Made by a program: the position numbers and the translations under genes
The notes under the pieces: generated by a model
Told to the model about the DNA's origin: nothing
What the model saw: only the letters and a program-made list of their open reading frames with translations
Database searches by the model: none
Shown here: positions 56,533-64,000 of the stretch, in pieces
Layout: each line of letters opens with the position of its first letter
Position numbering within the stretch: the first letter of the stretch is position 1
From: Adlercreutzia sp. ZJ141
Lineage (GTDB): Bacteria > Actinomycetota > Coriobacteriia > Coriobacteriales > Eggerthellaceae
Direction: 5' to 3'
Assembly: GCF_011038965.1 (NCBI RefSeq)
Contig: NZ_JAAKEB010000010.1
Location: 41,467-105,466 of the forward strand
DNA length: 64,000 nt

Positions 56533-56591
56533 CGAGCGAGGCGAAGAAACACCCTCATCTTATTGCTGCCTCGCGAGAAAGAAGGTGCCTT

Positions 56592-57182
56592 ATGGCTTCC
56601 CCTTACAACGAGAATCTCGATTTTCAAAACACAAACCGCTGGTCAACACGTCAGATGGTCACCATGGCCCTTATGTGCGCTATATCGGCCTTGTTGCAGT
56701 TCGCCCAAATTCCCCTGCTGCCCGCTGCACCTTTTCTAAGTTATGACCCGTCATTTGTACCCGCTATGGTGAGCGGATTTGCGTACGGACCTACGTCGGG
56801 TGTGGTTATTGGCGTTCTCGCGTCTGTTATCCACGGCCTTATCACCGGCGAATGGGTGGGCGCACTTATGAACTCCGTTGCCTGCGTGGCGTACGTTGTG
56901 CCTGCGGCGCTTATCTACTCGAAAGTGCGCACAATGCGTGGTGCCATCATCGGCCTGATTGTCGGTATCGTATGCGTGGTATTGGCAGCTATCGCCTCGA
57001 ACCTCACCATCGGCGTGTGGTTCTGGTATGGCAGCCCCGATGTTATCATGCCACTCATGTTGCCCGCTGTACTGCCCTTTAACCTGATCAAAGCTACCCT
57101 GAACTCCGTTTTGACCATTGTCGTGTACAAGGCGGTATCAAACATGATCACCCCAAAGAAAAACCAGGTGAAAGGCCGTTAG
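56592..57182 (+). CDS. ribU: Riboflavin ECF S component (RibU-like)
   Basis: 196 residues from MASPYNENLDFQNTNRW, with GAAGG six nt upstream. Six membrane helices; MALMCAISALLQFAQIPLLP, then FLSYDPSFVPAMVSGFAYGP, VIGVLASVIHGLITGEWVGA and LNSVLTIVVYKAVSNMI follow the RibU pattern. The FMN riboswitch upstream supports riboflavin as ligand. A longer frame to 56502 would run through the attenuator and is rejected. Confidence 0.9.
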   Translation: MASPYNENLDFQNTNRWSTRQMVTMALMCAISALLQFAQIPLLPAAPFLSYDPSFVPAMVSGFAYGPTSGVVIGVLASVIHGLITGEWVGALMNSVACVAYVVPAALIYSKVRTMRGAIIGLIVGIVCVVLAAIASNLTIGVWFWYGSPDVIMPLMLPAVLPFNLIKATLNSVLTIVVYKAVSNMITPKKNQVKGR

Positions 57183-57185
57183 AGC

Positions 57186-59093
57186 ATGGAATCCCTCATT
57201 GAGTGCACCGATGTTGTCTTTTCCTACGACGGCGAGCGTAATGCGCTTGACGGCGTAACCTTGCGTATCCGTGTCGGCGAGTTCGTTTGTGTGCTTGGCG
57301 GAAACGGTAGCGGCAAGTCGACGCTTGCCAAGCACCTGAACGCCCTGCTTATTCCCGATACAGGCACGGTTCTCATCGACGGAAATGACACTCGTGACCC
57401 TCGCAAGACCTACGTCGTGCGGTCGACGTGTGGCATGGTTTTTCAAAACCCCGACGATCAACTGGTGGCAAACCTCGTTGAAGACGACGTAGCCTTCGGA
57501 CCCGAAAACTTAGGAGTTGTCACCAACGAGCTGCGCGAAAGGGTTACATCGGCCCTGCGTGAAGTGGGGCTTTCCGGATTCGAGCAACATGAGACACATG
57601 CATTGTCCGGCGGACAGAAGCAGCGTGTCGCCATCGCGGGAGTGCTCGCTATGCGCCCCCGTATCCTCGTACTCGACGAAGCGTCCGCAATGCTCGATCC
57701 TCGCGGACGATCGGGCCTTATGCGGGTTTGCAAGGAGCTGAACGCCGCCGGCATGACCATCGTCATGATCACGCATTTCATGGAGGAAGCCGCCGAAGCC
57801 GACCGGGTTGTCGTACTTGATGCCGGGCGCATCGTACTGGAAGGAACGCCTGATGATGTGCTCTCGCGCACCGATGTACTAGGGAAGCTGAACCTCGATG
57901 CCCCTTTCGCGTGCGACATGTCACAAACCTTGCAACATCTTGGTATACCCGTGCCCACGTGCGTAGGAGAAGCCGAACTGGCCGATAGCCTGGCAGATTT
58001 GCTGCCCCACAACCCCTCGCTGACAACGATTGACAGCACAACGCACGACAACGCCCCGAGTGCATCCCCCACAAACGCCCTCTTCAGCGGAGAAAGCGAG
58101 CTCACAAACGCCGAGCTATCGCCATCAGGTAGCCCTGCCGAATCCAACGACCCTGCTCTTGCGGCTAACACGATTGCCGATATCGAGCACGTGTCGTTCG
58201 CCTACGATGCCCCCAAGGCCAAGCGAAAGCGGAAGTCCAACAACACGCATGAAAAACTCGCCGACTGGGGCAACAGCCCCGATGCCGTATGGGCCCTGAA
58301 AAACGTTAGCCTTACCGTTTCCGAAGGCGAGTTTCTGGGACTTGCCGGACATACCGGATCGGGAAAATCAACCCTCATCCAACACCTGAATGGCATCTTG
58401 CATCCTACACTCGGCCGGGTCGTGGTGATGGGCACCGACGTCAGCAATAAGAAAGCTGCTGCCAGCGTGCGCGCAAACGTTGGCGTGGTTTTCCAATATC
58501 CCGAACACCAGCTGTTCGCGGAATCGGTGTACGCCGACGTCGCATTCGGCCCACGCAACTTAGGCCTTTCCGACACCGACGTCGACAAGCGCGTGCAAGA
58601 GGCACTTGAGCGAGTGGGCCTTGACTTTGATGAACTGAAAACTGCGAGTCCTTTCGAACTGTCCGGCGGCCAACAACGTCGCGTAGCGTTCGCAGGCGTG
58701 CTGGCCATGCGCCCACGCGTACTCGTGCTCGACGAGCCTGTAGCCGGCCTCGACCCAGCATCGCGTCGCGATTTCCTGCAACTGATACGCACTCTACATG
58801 AGCAGGGTCTAACGATTGTCATGGTGTCTCACAGCATGGACGATCTCGCCGCCTGCTGCGATCGCATCGCTGTAATGAAAGAAGGCGAGCTCTTCTGTCT
58901 TGGCACGCCAGCGCACGTGTTCGCAGACGCCGACCGCATGAACGACGTGGGCTTGGGCGTTCCCGCCGCACAACGCCTGGCCAACACCTTGCGCGCCCGT
59001 GGTGTACCTCTGCGCGATGACGTGTTGTACAACAAAGCTACGCTCGCAAACGCTTTAGCACACCTGGCAGACTCCAACAGGGTAGGTGCCTAA
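57186..59093 (+). CDS. Fused EcfA1-EcfA2 ATPase
   Basis: 635 residues with two ABC domains. First: Walker A LGGNGSGKSTLAKHLNALL, ALSGGQKQRVAIAGVLAMRP, Walker B ILVLDEASAMLDPRGR. Second: GHTGSGKSTLIQHLNGILHP, LSGGQQRRVAFAGVLAMRPR, VLVLDEPVAGLDPASR. In most bacteria the two ECF ATPases are separate genes; here a Ser/Thr/Asn-rich linker (about 275-335) joins them. Starts 3 nt after ribU and overlaps the T component by one base. Confidence 0.95.
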   Translation: MESLIECTDVVFSYDGERNALDGVTLRIRVGEFVCVLGGNGSGKSTLAKHLNALLIPDTGTVLIDGNDTRDPRKTYVVRSTCGMVFQNPDDQLVANLVEDDVAFGPENLGVVTNELRERVTSALREVGLSGFEQHETHALSGGQKQRVAIAGVLAMRPRILVLDEASAMLDPRGRSGLMRVCKELNAAGMTIVMITHFMEEAAEADRVVVLDAGRIVLEGTPDDVLSRTDVLGKLNLDAPFACDMSQTLQHLGIPVPTCVGEAELADSLADLLPHNPSLTTIDSTTHDNAPSASPTNALFSGESELTNAELSPSGSPAESNDPALAANTIADIEHVSFAYDAPKAKRKRKSNNTHEKLADWGNSPDAVWALKNVSLTVSEGEFLGLAGHTGSGKSTLIQHLNGILHPTLGRVVVMGTDVSNKKAAASVRANVGVVFQYPEHQLFAESVYADVAFGPRNLGLSDTDVDKRVQEALERVGLDFDELKTASPFELSGGQQRRVAFAGVLAMRPRVLVLDEPVAGLDPASRRDFLQLIRTLHEQGLTIVMVSHSMDDLAACCDRIAVMKEGELFCLGTPAHVFADADRMNDVGLGVPAAQRLANTLRARGVPLRDDVLYNKATLANALAHLADSNRVGA

Positions 59094-59902
59094 TGGGAAA
59101 TGCGTTCTCATTCGGAAGCTACTACCCTGCCTCAAGCGCGCTCCATCGAGTCGACCCACGCATAAAACTTGCCTTAGGGTTTACCTTCATCGTTATTATC
59201 TTGCTGGCGAAATGCGCGCTGGCACTGATTGCTATAGCTGCGTTCGTGGCGATGCTGTACGCAATCGCGCGCGTTCCCGCAGTTAATGCAGTGAAATCGC
59301 TTGCCCCGCTCATGATTATCGTTGTGTTTGCGTCGGTGTTGAACCTCTTCATGATCGATGGCGGAGCTACGCTCGTTCAAATAGGGTTTATTCGCATTAC
59401 CGAAGAAGGTGTCCGTCGCTTTCTGTTTGTCGCCTGCAGGCTCGCCCTTATGATGATGGGCATGAGCCTTATTACGCTGACCACCACCACCCTTGATCTT
59501 ACCGAGGCGTTCGAACGGCTGCTTTCACCCCTTGCACGCATCGGCTTACCTGCACATGAGCTGGGCATGATCTTAGGAATCGCGCTACGCTTTATGCCGC
59601 AGTTCGCAAGCGAGCTCGTTTGGACCTACCATGCGCAGGTAAGCCGCGGTGCCACATTGGGAAGCAGCCCCGTGCGCGGCGTGCGCATGTTGTCATCGCT
59701 CATGGTTCCGCTGTTCGCCAGCGTGTTTCGCCATGCGGAAACCCTGGCGCAGGCCATGGATGCGCGCTGTTATCACGGTGGTGCCGGCCGCACGAAACTC
59801 CATCCGCTCGCCTTCGCACCGCGCGATGGCGTAGCTGTGGTAATGACAGCCTTGTTGCTTGTCTGCGTGTTGGTCGCAAACGCATTCATGGCTGCAGCGT
59901 AA
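59093..59902 (+). CDS. ecfT: ECF transporter T component
   Basis: 269 residues, MGNAFSFGSYYPASSALHRV then DPRIKLALGFTFIVIILLAK, a classic EcfT beginning. Five or six membrane helices; LAQAMDARCYHGGAGRTKLH is the ATPase-coupling motif (A-R-x-Y). TAATG junction with the ATPase gene. Completes a self-contained riboflavin transporter. Confidence 0.94.
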   Translation: MGNAFSFGSYYPASSALHRVDPRIKLALGFTFIVIILLAKCALALIAIAAFVAMLYAIARVPAVNAVKSLAPLMIIVVFASVLNLFMIDGGATLVQIGFIRITEEGVRRFLFVACRLALMMMGMSLITLTTTTLDLTEAFERLLSPLARIGLPAHELGMILGIALRFMPQFASELVWTYHAQVSRGATLGSSPVRGVRMLSSLMVPLFASVFRHAETLAQAMDARCYHGGAGRTKLHPLAFAPRDGVAVVMTALLLVCVLVANAFMAAA

Positions 59903-59953
59903 CGCGCAGCTCCGTACTATGAAAAGGACTCTACAAGGAGATAGGAAACCACC

Positions 59954-60379
59954 ATGACCATACCCCCTACCGGAAACGAGCTTATTCTGCAGTACTTAAC
60001 CAGCGTACCCGCCTGGTACCTGGCAACCAGCGTGTGCGATCAGCCACATGTGCGTCCTTTCAGCTTCGCCGCCGAACAAGACAGGAAATTATGGTTTTGC
60101 ACCGCCACCACGAAAGACGTTTGGGAAGAGCTGCAAGCAAACCAACGGTTTGAAGCAACCAGCTGGTGGCCAGGACACGGCTGGCTTATTCTGCGCGGCA
60201 TAGCTGGACTGAAAGACTGCGCAAATGACAACATCCGCCAAGCGGGATACGAGCACTTAACCGCGCTCGGTGAGCACTACAACGGTCCGAACGACCCTAC
60301 GCTCACGTTTTTCTCGGTGGAGAATCCACAAGCATGGATTTGTAATCACGACGAATGGGTTCCGGTTCCGCTGCCTTAG
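59954..60379 (+). CDS. Pyridoxamine 5'-phosphate oxidase-family protein
   Basis: 141 residues of the split-barrel flavin-binding fold: YLATSVCDQPHVRPFSFAAE, LWFCTATTKDVWEELQANQR, FEATSWWPGHGWLILRGIAG. Small members of this family bind FMN, F420 or haem and are mostly uncharacterised. AAGGAG is 15 nt upstream of the ATG with a second GG nearer. Sits 51 bp after the riboflavin transporter operon, which would fit an FMN-dependent protein. Confidence 0.85.
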   Translation: MTIPPTGNELILQYLTSVPAWYLATSVCDQPHVRPFSFAAEQDRKLWFCTATTKDVWEELQANQRFEATSWWPGHGWLILRGIAGLKDCANDNIRQAGYEHLTALGEHYNGPNDPTLTFFSVENPQAWICNHDEWVPVPLP

Positions 60380-60408
60380 CGCTCCCCCGCAGCTTCGGCA
60401 CGTCATCA

Positions 60409-60430
60409 ACGAGTCATAGCTCGTTTTGCG
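60409..60430 (+). terminator. Small hairpin after the PNPOx-like gene
   Basis: AACGAG/CTCGTT stem, six-base loop, followed by TTGC. Short; termination possible, probably backed by the stronger hairpin at 60515. Confidence 0.4.
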
Positions 60431-60514
60431 CACACGCGTAAAAGCTTCTTTTCCATAATCTGCCGTCAACAAACGTGGCTACACGCCACACAAAAGCGGA
60501 TCGCTTACAAAAGT

Positions 60515-60549
60515 GGGTGGTGGGACGCATGGAGTGCATCCCACCACCC
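60515..60549. terminator. Bidirectional terminator between convergent genes
   Basis: Perfect 11-base stem GGGTGGTGGGA/TCCCACCACCC, continued by GCA/TGC inside after a mismatch. Minus strand reads on into CACTTTTG, plus strand into GCTTGTTT. Serves the PNPOx-like gene (+) and the BCCT gene (-). The gene-free stretch 60550-60667 shows nothing further. Confidence 0.85.
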
Positions 60550-60667
60550 GCTTGTTTCGGGGCAGTACGAACCTTATATAATCGGGCGGGCGGCTTGTCA
60601 ACATGGCCCCTTCAGCCTGCGCTCAAAAGAGCCCGGACATAACCGCCCGCGAACGGACAGATGAGGG

Positions 60668-62401
60668 CTACTTCGCCGCTTCCTGTGCTGCGCGTGCAGC
60701 ACGAGCTTCAACGGTGTTTGCTTCCCACTCGCGCAGTTCACGCGCTTCACGCGAGTCCTCGGCAAACGGAGTTGCCTCGCCCAGCTCTACCAGCTGCGGG
60801 TCATGACGCACCCACTTGAAGAACTGTACGCCCATGAGCACGACCACAACACTAAACGGAACGCCACCAGCAACAGTAGCGAACTGAATGGTGGTCAAGA
60901 AGCCCTGGCCGGCGGTGAGCACGAATGCAGCAGCGAGCGCGGTAATGCACAGTGCCAACACGGCCTTAAAGGTACGGCTTTCCTTCGCAGCAGGCGACAC
61001 GAAGCTGCTCAGCGCCATAACGCCAGAGTCAACAGAGGTAACCATGTAGCCACCGATGAGCACGATGGCGATAACAGCCAAAATGCCTGTGATGTGCGGG
61101 ATCGAGTTGATCGTAGCGAACAAGCCCATGGAGCTGTCGGCCATAGTAGCTTCGATCATAGACGGGTTGGTCATGGAAGCCCACACGCCAGCACCACCGA
61201 CGATGACGGTCCACACCACACAGACCGACGCGCCAACGAGCACGACGCCGATCAAGAACTCACGCAGCGAACGACCGCGGGAGATCGTGGAGATGAAACC
61301 CGCGGTAAAGATACCAAATGCAAAGCACCAGCAGAAGATGAAGAACGACCAGAATGCCTGCCACGACTCGCCGTAAGAAGCAATACCATCTGCCAGGTTT
61401 ACAGCTTCGGTGTAGCCACTCATCATGAAGAACTGGTCAACGAACACGGCCAGCGACTCAGGCAGCACGCCCAAGATGTAAAGCGTCGGGCCAAAGATGA
61501 ACACCAGGATCATGAACACGATAGACAACACTGCATTGATGTTCGAGATGTTCTTAATGCCCTTCACCACGCCAAGCCACACCGACAGCGTGGCCAAGCC
61601 ACCGAACAAGCAAACGGTGCCAACCAACAGACCCGTGCTCGACGTAAGGCCAAACACCTGACCCAGACCAGTAACGAACTGATACGAAGCGCAGCCAATG
61701 GAGGTGGTCAGGCCGAAGATGGTGGCAAGTACCGCCAAAGCCTCGACGATGATGCCCACAACGCGGCTTAGGGCCCCTTCGCCGAACAGGTTCTCGATGG
61801 AGCCGCGGAAGGTATTGTCCTTCTTCATGTTGTAGCGACTATACGACAAGAAGAGCGACACCACAGCATAGACTGCCCATGCCGGAAGTGCCCAGTGGAA
61901 GTACGTCCATGCAAGCGCCATGTCGCCAGCAAACACAGAATCCTGCAGCTCATAGGCCATGCCGCCCATCATCCACAGCGGCTCAGCAACGGCCCAAAAC
62001 ACCAGGCCTACACCCTGGCCGGTGGCAAACAGCATCGTAATCCACGAGAAGTACGAAAACGCCGGGCGAGCATCCTTGCCACCCAGACGAATCTTGCCGT
62101 ACTTCGAGAATGCAACAAACACGCATACTGCAAAACTCAAGAACGTCATCAGAACGATCCACCAGCTGCAGTACTGTGTTACGAAGGTACGGATGTTGTC
62201 AACGACAGCAATAAATCCCTCAGGACTTACGATGGCCACCAGAAGCGATGCTGCAACAACCGCCACAGCAATGCCGCGGATGATGAAGTCGTGGCTTACT
62301 TTACGGCCGAGACGGTTTGCTTGATCCTGTTTTGCCTCAGGATCAATTTCACCCGTCTCGTTTTCTTGTTTTTTAATATCGGTATACTCTTTATCACTCA
62401 T
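60668..62401 (-). CDS. BCCT-family transporter
   Basis: 577 residues with twelve membrane helices. The BCCT tryptophan segment ALAWTYFHWALPAWAVYAVV and the aromatic helix VLVFIFGPTLYILGVLPESL are present, as are GQGVGLVFWAVAEPLWMMGG and the charged termini. The family moves quaternary-ammonium and related zwitterions (betaine, choline, carnitine). Next to creatininase and an amidinotransferase, creatinine, creatine or another guanidino compound is the likelier cargo here (inferred). GGGGAAACT precedes ATG. Confidence 0.93.
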   Translation of the reverse strand: MSDKEYTDIKKQENETGEIDPEAKQDQANRLGRKVSHDFIIRGIAVAVVAASLLVAIVSPEGFIAVVDNIRTFVTQYCSWWIVLMTFLSFAVCVFVAFSKYGKIRLGGKDARPAFSYFSWITMLFATGQGVGLVFWAVAEPLWMMGGMAYELQDSVFAGDMALAWTYFHWALPAWAVYAVVSLFLSYSRYNMKKDNTFRGSIENLFGEGALSRVVGIIVEALAVLATIFGLTTSIGCASYQFVTGLGQVFGLTSSTGLLVGTVCLFGGLATLSVWLGVVKGIKNISNINAVLSIVFMILVFIFGPTLYILGVLPESLAVFVDQFFMMSGYTEAVNLADGIASYGESWQAFWSFFIFCWCFAFGIFTAGFISTISRGRSLREFLIGVVLVGASVCVVWTVIVGGAGVWASMTNPSMIEATMADSSMGLFATINSIPHITGILAVIAIVLIGGYMVTSVDSGVMALSSFVSPAAKESRTFKAVLALCITALAAAFVLTAGQGFLTTIQFATVAGGVPFSVVVVLMGVQFFKWVRHDPQLVELGEATPFAEDSREARELREWEANTVEARAARAAQEAAK

Positions 62402-62464
62402 AGTTTCCCCTTAAGCGTGTGATGGTGGGTTGTCGGTTCGCACGCCGCCCCCCGAAGCAGGCGC

Positions 62465-63256
62465 TTACTTAGATAGCCCGAATTCCTTCTCAATTGCCGC
62501 CACCATGTTTTCCACGGCAACGTCGCGCAGGATGACCCCTTTCTCACGGGTCGATGCACCGGGATGAGACAAACAACCCGATGGGGGTGTGTACTCTGGA
62601 ACAATGGGAAGCATGTCGTAGTTGGGAAGCACTGCCGGCAAGCCTGTGTAGAGCTCAGGGTCAATGCGGTCCATGTCCACCAGATCGGGATAGAACAAAA
62701 GCATGAGCGATGTTTCCATAACACCTGCATGCTCCAGGTCCCAGCCGGTAAATCCTTCGGGGTAGAGCTCTTCGATGGTCTTGTCATCAACGAAGTCCCA
62801 ATATGACATGAGCATGACCCGTGCGTCTTCGATGCCTTTTGCACGCAAATCGCGCAGGGCAAGGTCGACGCCTTCAAACACGAACTGGTAGTTCTCGTAG
62901 TGTCCGTTCATGAACACTACCTTGCGGGCACCATCTTCCACCAGGTTGCGAGCAATATCGCGCACAATGGCGATAAGCGTCGAACCATCAAGGCTTGTGG
63001 TACCTGTCAGATGAAAGCCACCACCTGAGCGCTGCTGCGACTTGTAGCCATAGATGATAGGTTCTGCACAAATGCCACCCACCCGCTCGGCGGTAGCACC
63101 AGCCATAGCCTTGGTCAGGTACGCATCAACACACATCGCCATATGCGAGCCGTGCTGCTCAAGCGCGCCTACCGGTACGAACACGACGGGGTTTTCAGCG
63201 AGCTTCTCCCGATAGGTAAAAGCATCCATCTCCGCCATGTACACTGATTTCTTCAT
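62465..63256 (-). CDS. crnA: Creatininase (creatinine amidohydrolase)
   Basis: 263 residues, same length as Pseudomonas putida creatininase and visibly close to it along the chain (YGYKSQQRSGGG, GTTSLDG, YPEGFTGWDLEHAGVMETSL). All metal and active-site residues are present one position earlier than in that enzyme: Glu33, His35, Asp44, His119, Tyr120, Glu121, plus Trp in SYWDF and GWDLEH. Hydrolyses creatinine to creatine reversibly in the cytoplasm. GAGG precedes the ATG. Sits between the transporter (63 bp downstream) and the amidinotransferase (99 bp upstream). Confidence 0.94.
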   Translation of the reverse strand: MKKSVYMAEMDAFTYREKLAENPVVFVPVGALEQHGSHMAMCVDAYLTKAMAGATAERVGGICAEPIIYGYKSQQRSGGGFHLTGTTSLDGSTLIAIVRDIARNLVEDGARKVVFMNGHYENYQFVFEGVDLALRDLRAKGIEDARVMLMSYWDFVDDKTIEELYPEGFTGWDLEHAGVMETSLMLLFYPDLVDMDRIDPELYTGLPAVLPNYDMLPIVPEYTPPSGCLSHPGASTREKGVILRDVAVENMVAAIEKEFGLSK

Positions 63257-63286
63257 ATCGTTAAACCTCGACTCTCTTCAATCGGC

Positions 63287-63323
63287 GAAGGCCCCGCAGC
63301 CCGGAGCGGGCCACAGGGCCTTC
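63287..63323 (-). terminator. Hairpin between amidinotransferase and creatininase genes
   Basis: Outer arms GAAGGCCC/GGGCCTTC enclose an inner GCCCG-GAG-CGGGC hairpin. No T-run on the minus strand, so partial termination or mRNA processing within the operon seems likelier than a full stop. Confidence 0.5.
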
Positions 63324-63355
63324 CTCGTAAATCGACGAGCTTCGCGCTCACGCGA

Positions 63356-64000
63356 TTAGTCGTTCCACATCTCCGGATGGATCAGCGTCGAGTCGGCAAC
63401 GCGGTTCGGGAAGTAGTCGAGACACTCGCCCTCGCGGTAAACGTCAGCCGTGGAGCAGTGCAGGCCGCCGCCGAAGGCGTAGGCACCACGCAGGTCAACG
63501 GGGATGACGTTCTGACCGAGCTGGTCGGCCTGCTCCTGCTGATACTTCTCGGAAGCCTCGATGATGGTGGTGTCGGGGTCGAGCACCAGCACGTTCATGG
63601 ACAGCCACACAGAGGAGTAGCACAGCTCGGGCGGCTCGGTGTGAGCCGGCTGGGCGGCGTCGACGATCTGCCAGTCGTTGGCCTCAAAGATTGCCTTCTG
63701 CTCATCAGGCAGGTGGCGAACCGGGTTGTTGGTGATCAGGCCCGGCTTGTAAGGCACGAAGGTGGCGTCAATGTGGATCGGATAGGGGTCGCCCGGGAAG
63801 TTAACCGCATGGATACGGTACTCGGGGTAGTAGCGCTGGAACCACTCCATAGCGGTGCGGTTGGTGGTCAGGCCATGCTGGATGAAGAAGTCCTTGCCCA
63901 TACGCATGATGTCAGCAGCGTCCCACATCGGCTCGACCTCAGTGGTCACGAAGTCCTTGTTGGCGGTGCGCTCCAGGCGCTCTTCCAGCGAGATCTTCTC
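63356..64000 (-). CDS. Glycine amidinotransferase-like enzyme, C-terminal part (partial)
   Basis: 215 residues of an open frame that runs off the right edge, so the N-terminus is missing. Close in pattern to vertebrate AGAT: MWDAADIMRMGKDFFIQHGL with the catalytic Asp region, PYPIHIDATFVPYKPGLITN with the catalytic His, WLSMNVLVLDPDTTIIEA, and GGGLHCSTADV with the catalytic Cys. AGAT moves an amidino group from arginine to glycine, giving guanidinoacetate and ornithine; bacterial relatives use other amines. Likely first gene of the creatininase-BCCT unit. Exact acceptor uncertain. Confidence 0.88.
   Translation of the reverse strand, partial: EKISLEERLERTANKDFVTTEVEPMWDAADIMRMGKDFFIQHGLTTNRTAMEWFQRYYPEYRIHAVNFPGDPYPIHIDATFVPYKPGLITNNPVRHLPDEQKAIFEANDWQIVDAAQPAHTEPPELCYSSVWLSMNVLVLDPDTTIIEASEKYQQEQADQLGQNVIPVDLRGAYAFGGGLHCSTADVYREGECLDYFPNRVADSTLIHPEMWND

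Overview
The window carries an actinobacterial chromosome segment of moderately high G+C with dense, overlapping operons. Gene content suggests a gut-type anaerobe of the Coriobacteriia, probably close to Eggerthellaceae such as Slackia or Denitrobacterium: a complete F-type ATP synthase, a class B sortase, two riboswitch-controlled ECF vitamin transporters and a creatinine/amidino-compound cluster. The genus is an inference from content; no rRNA gene is present, and I saw no tRNA gene, CRISPR array, integrase or complete insertion sequence.

Layout. 1-0.5 kb: end of an alanine aminotransferase (+). 0.5-9.5 kb (-): XdhC-family protein, then sortase B-purM-purN, then dnaE-truA followed by two small genes. 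9.7-16.8 kb (-): atpI-like, atpB-E-F-H-A-G-D-C, ending in a strong terminator. 17.1-22.2 kb (-): rpiB-glyA-dCMP deaminase, then a monoglyceride-lipase-like hydrolase overlapping glycerol kinase. 22.2-39.2 kb: a defence island with a 165-aa unknown, a YhcG/DUF1016 PDDEXK nuclease, HigBA toxin-antitoxin, an IetAS-like AAA ATPase plus subtilase pair (+), and facing it a Phd antitoxin-helicase-methylase-DUF499 ATPase operon (-) that matches the Hma (helicase, methylase, ATPase) gene set. 39.5-40.3 kb: tsaC-type gene ending inside a perfect 44-bp tandem repeat.

40.3-49.7 kb (-): an operon led by a cobalamin riboswitch. It encodes a 1578-residue cell-surface protein with six Ig-like modules, a transcobalamin-like DUF4430 domain and a beta-propeller; a second membrane-anchored DUF4430 protein; and an ECF transporter (T component, fused double ATPase, S component). 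The genes mostly overlap by ATGA junctions. I read it as a vitamin B12 capture and uptake system. 49.8-55.9 kb (-): an anion/Na+-type permease, two FAD oxidoreductases and an AGCS amino acid:cation symporter. 56.2-59.9 kb (+): an FMN riboswitch with an attenuator terminator controlling a RibU-like S component, a second fused double ECF ATPase and its T component. 59.9-60.4 kb: a pyridoxamine-phosphate-oxidase-like protein. 60.7-64 kb (-): BCCT transporter, a creatininase with all metal ligands, and a glycine-amidinotransferase-like enzyme running off the right edge, suggesting uptake and turnover of creatinine/creatine-type guanidino compounds.

Starts were chosen from ribosome binding sites, overlaps with upstream genes and family conservation, so several differ from the longest open frame.
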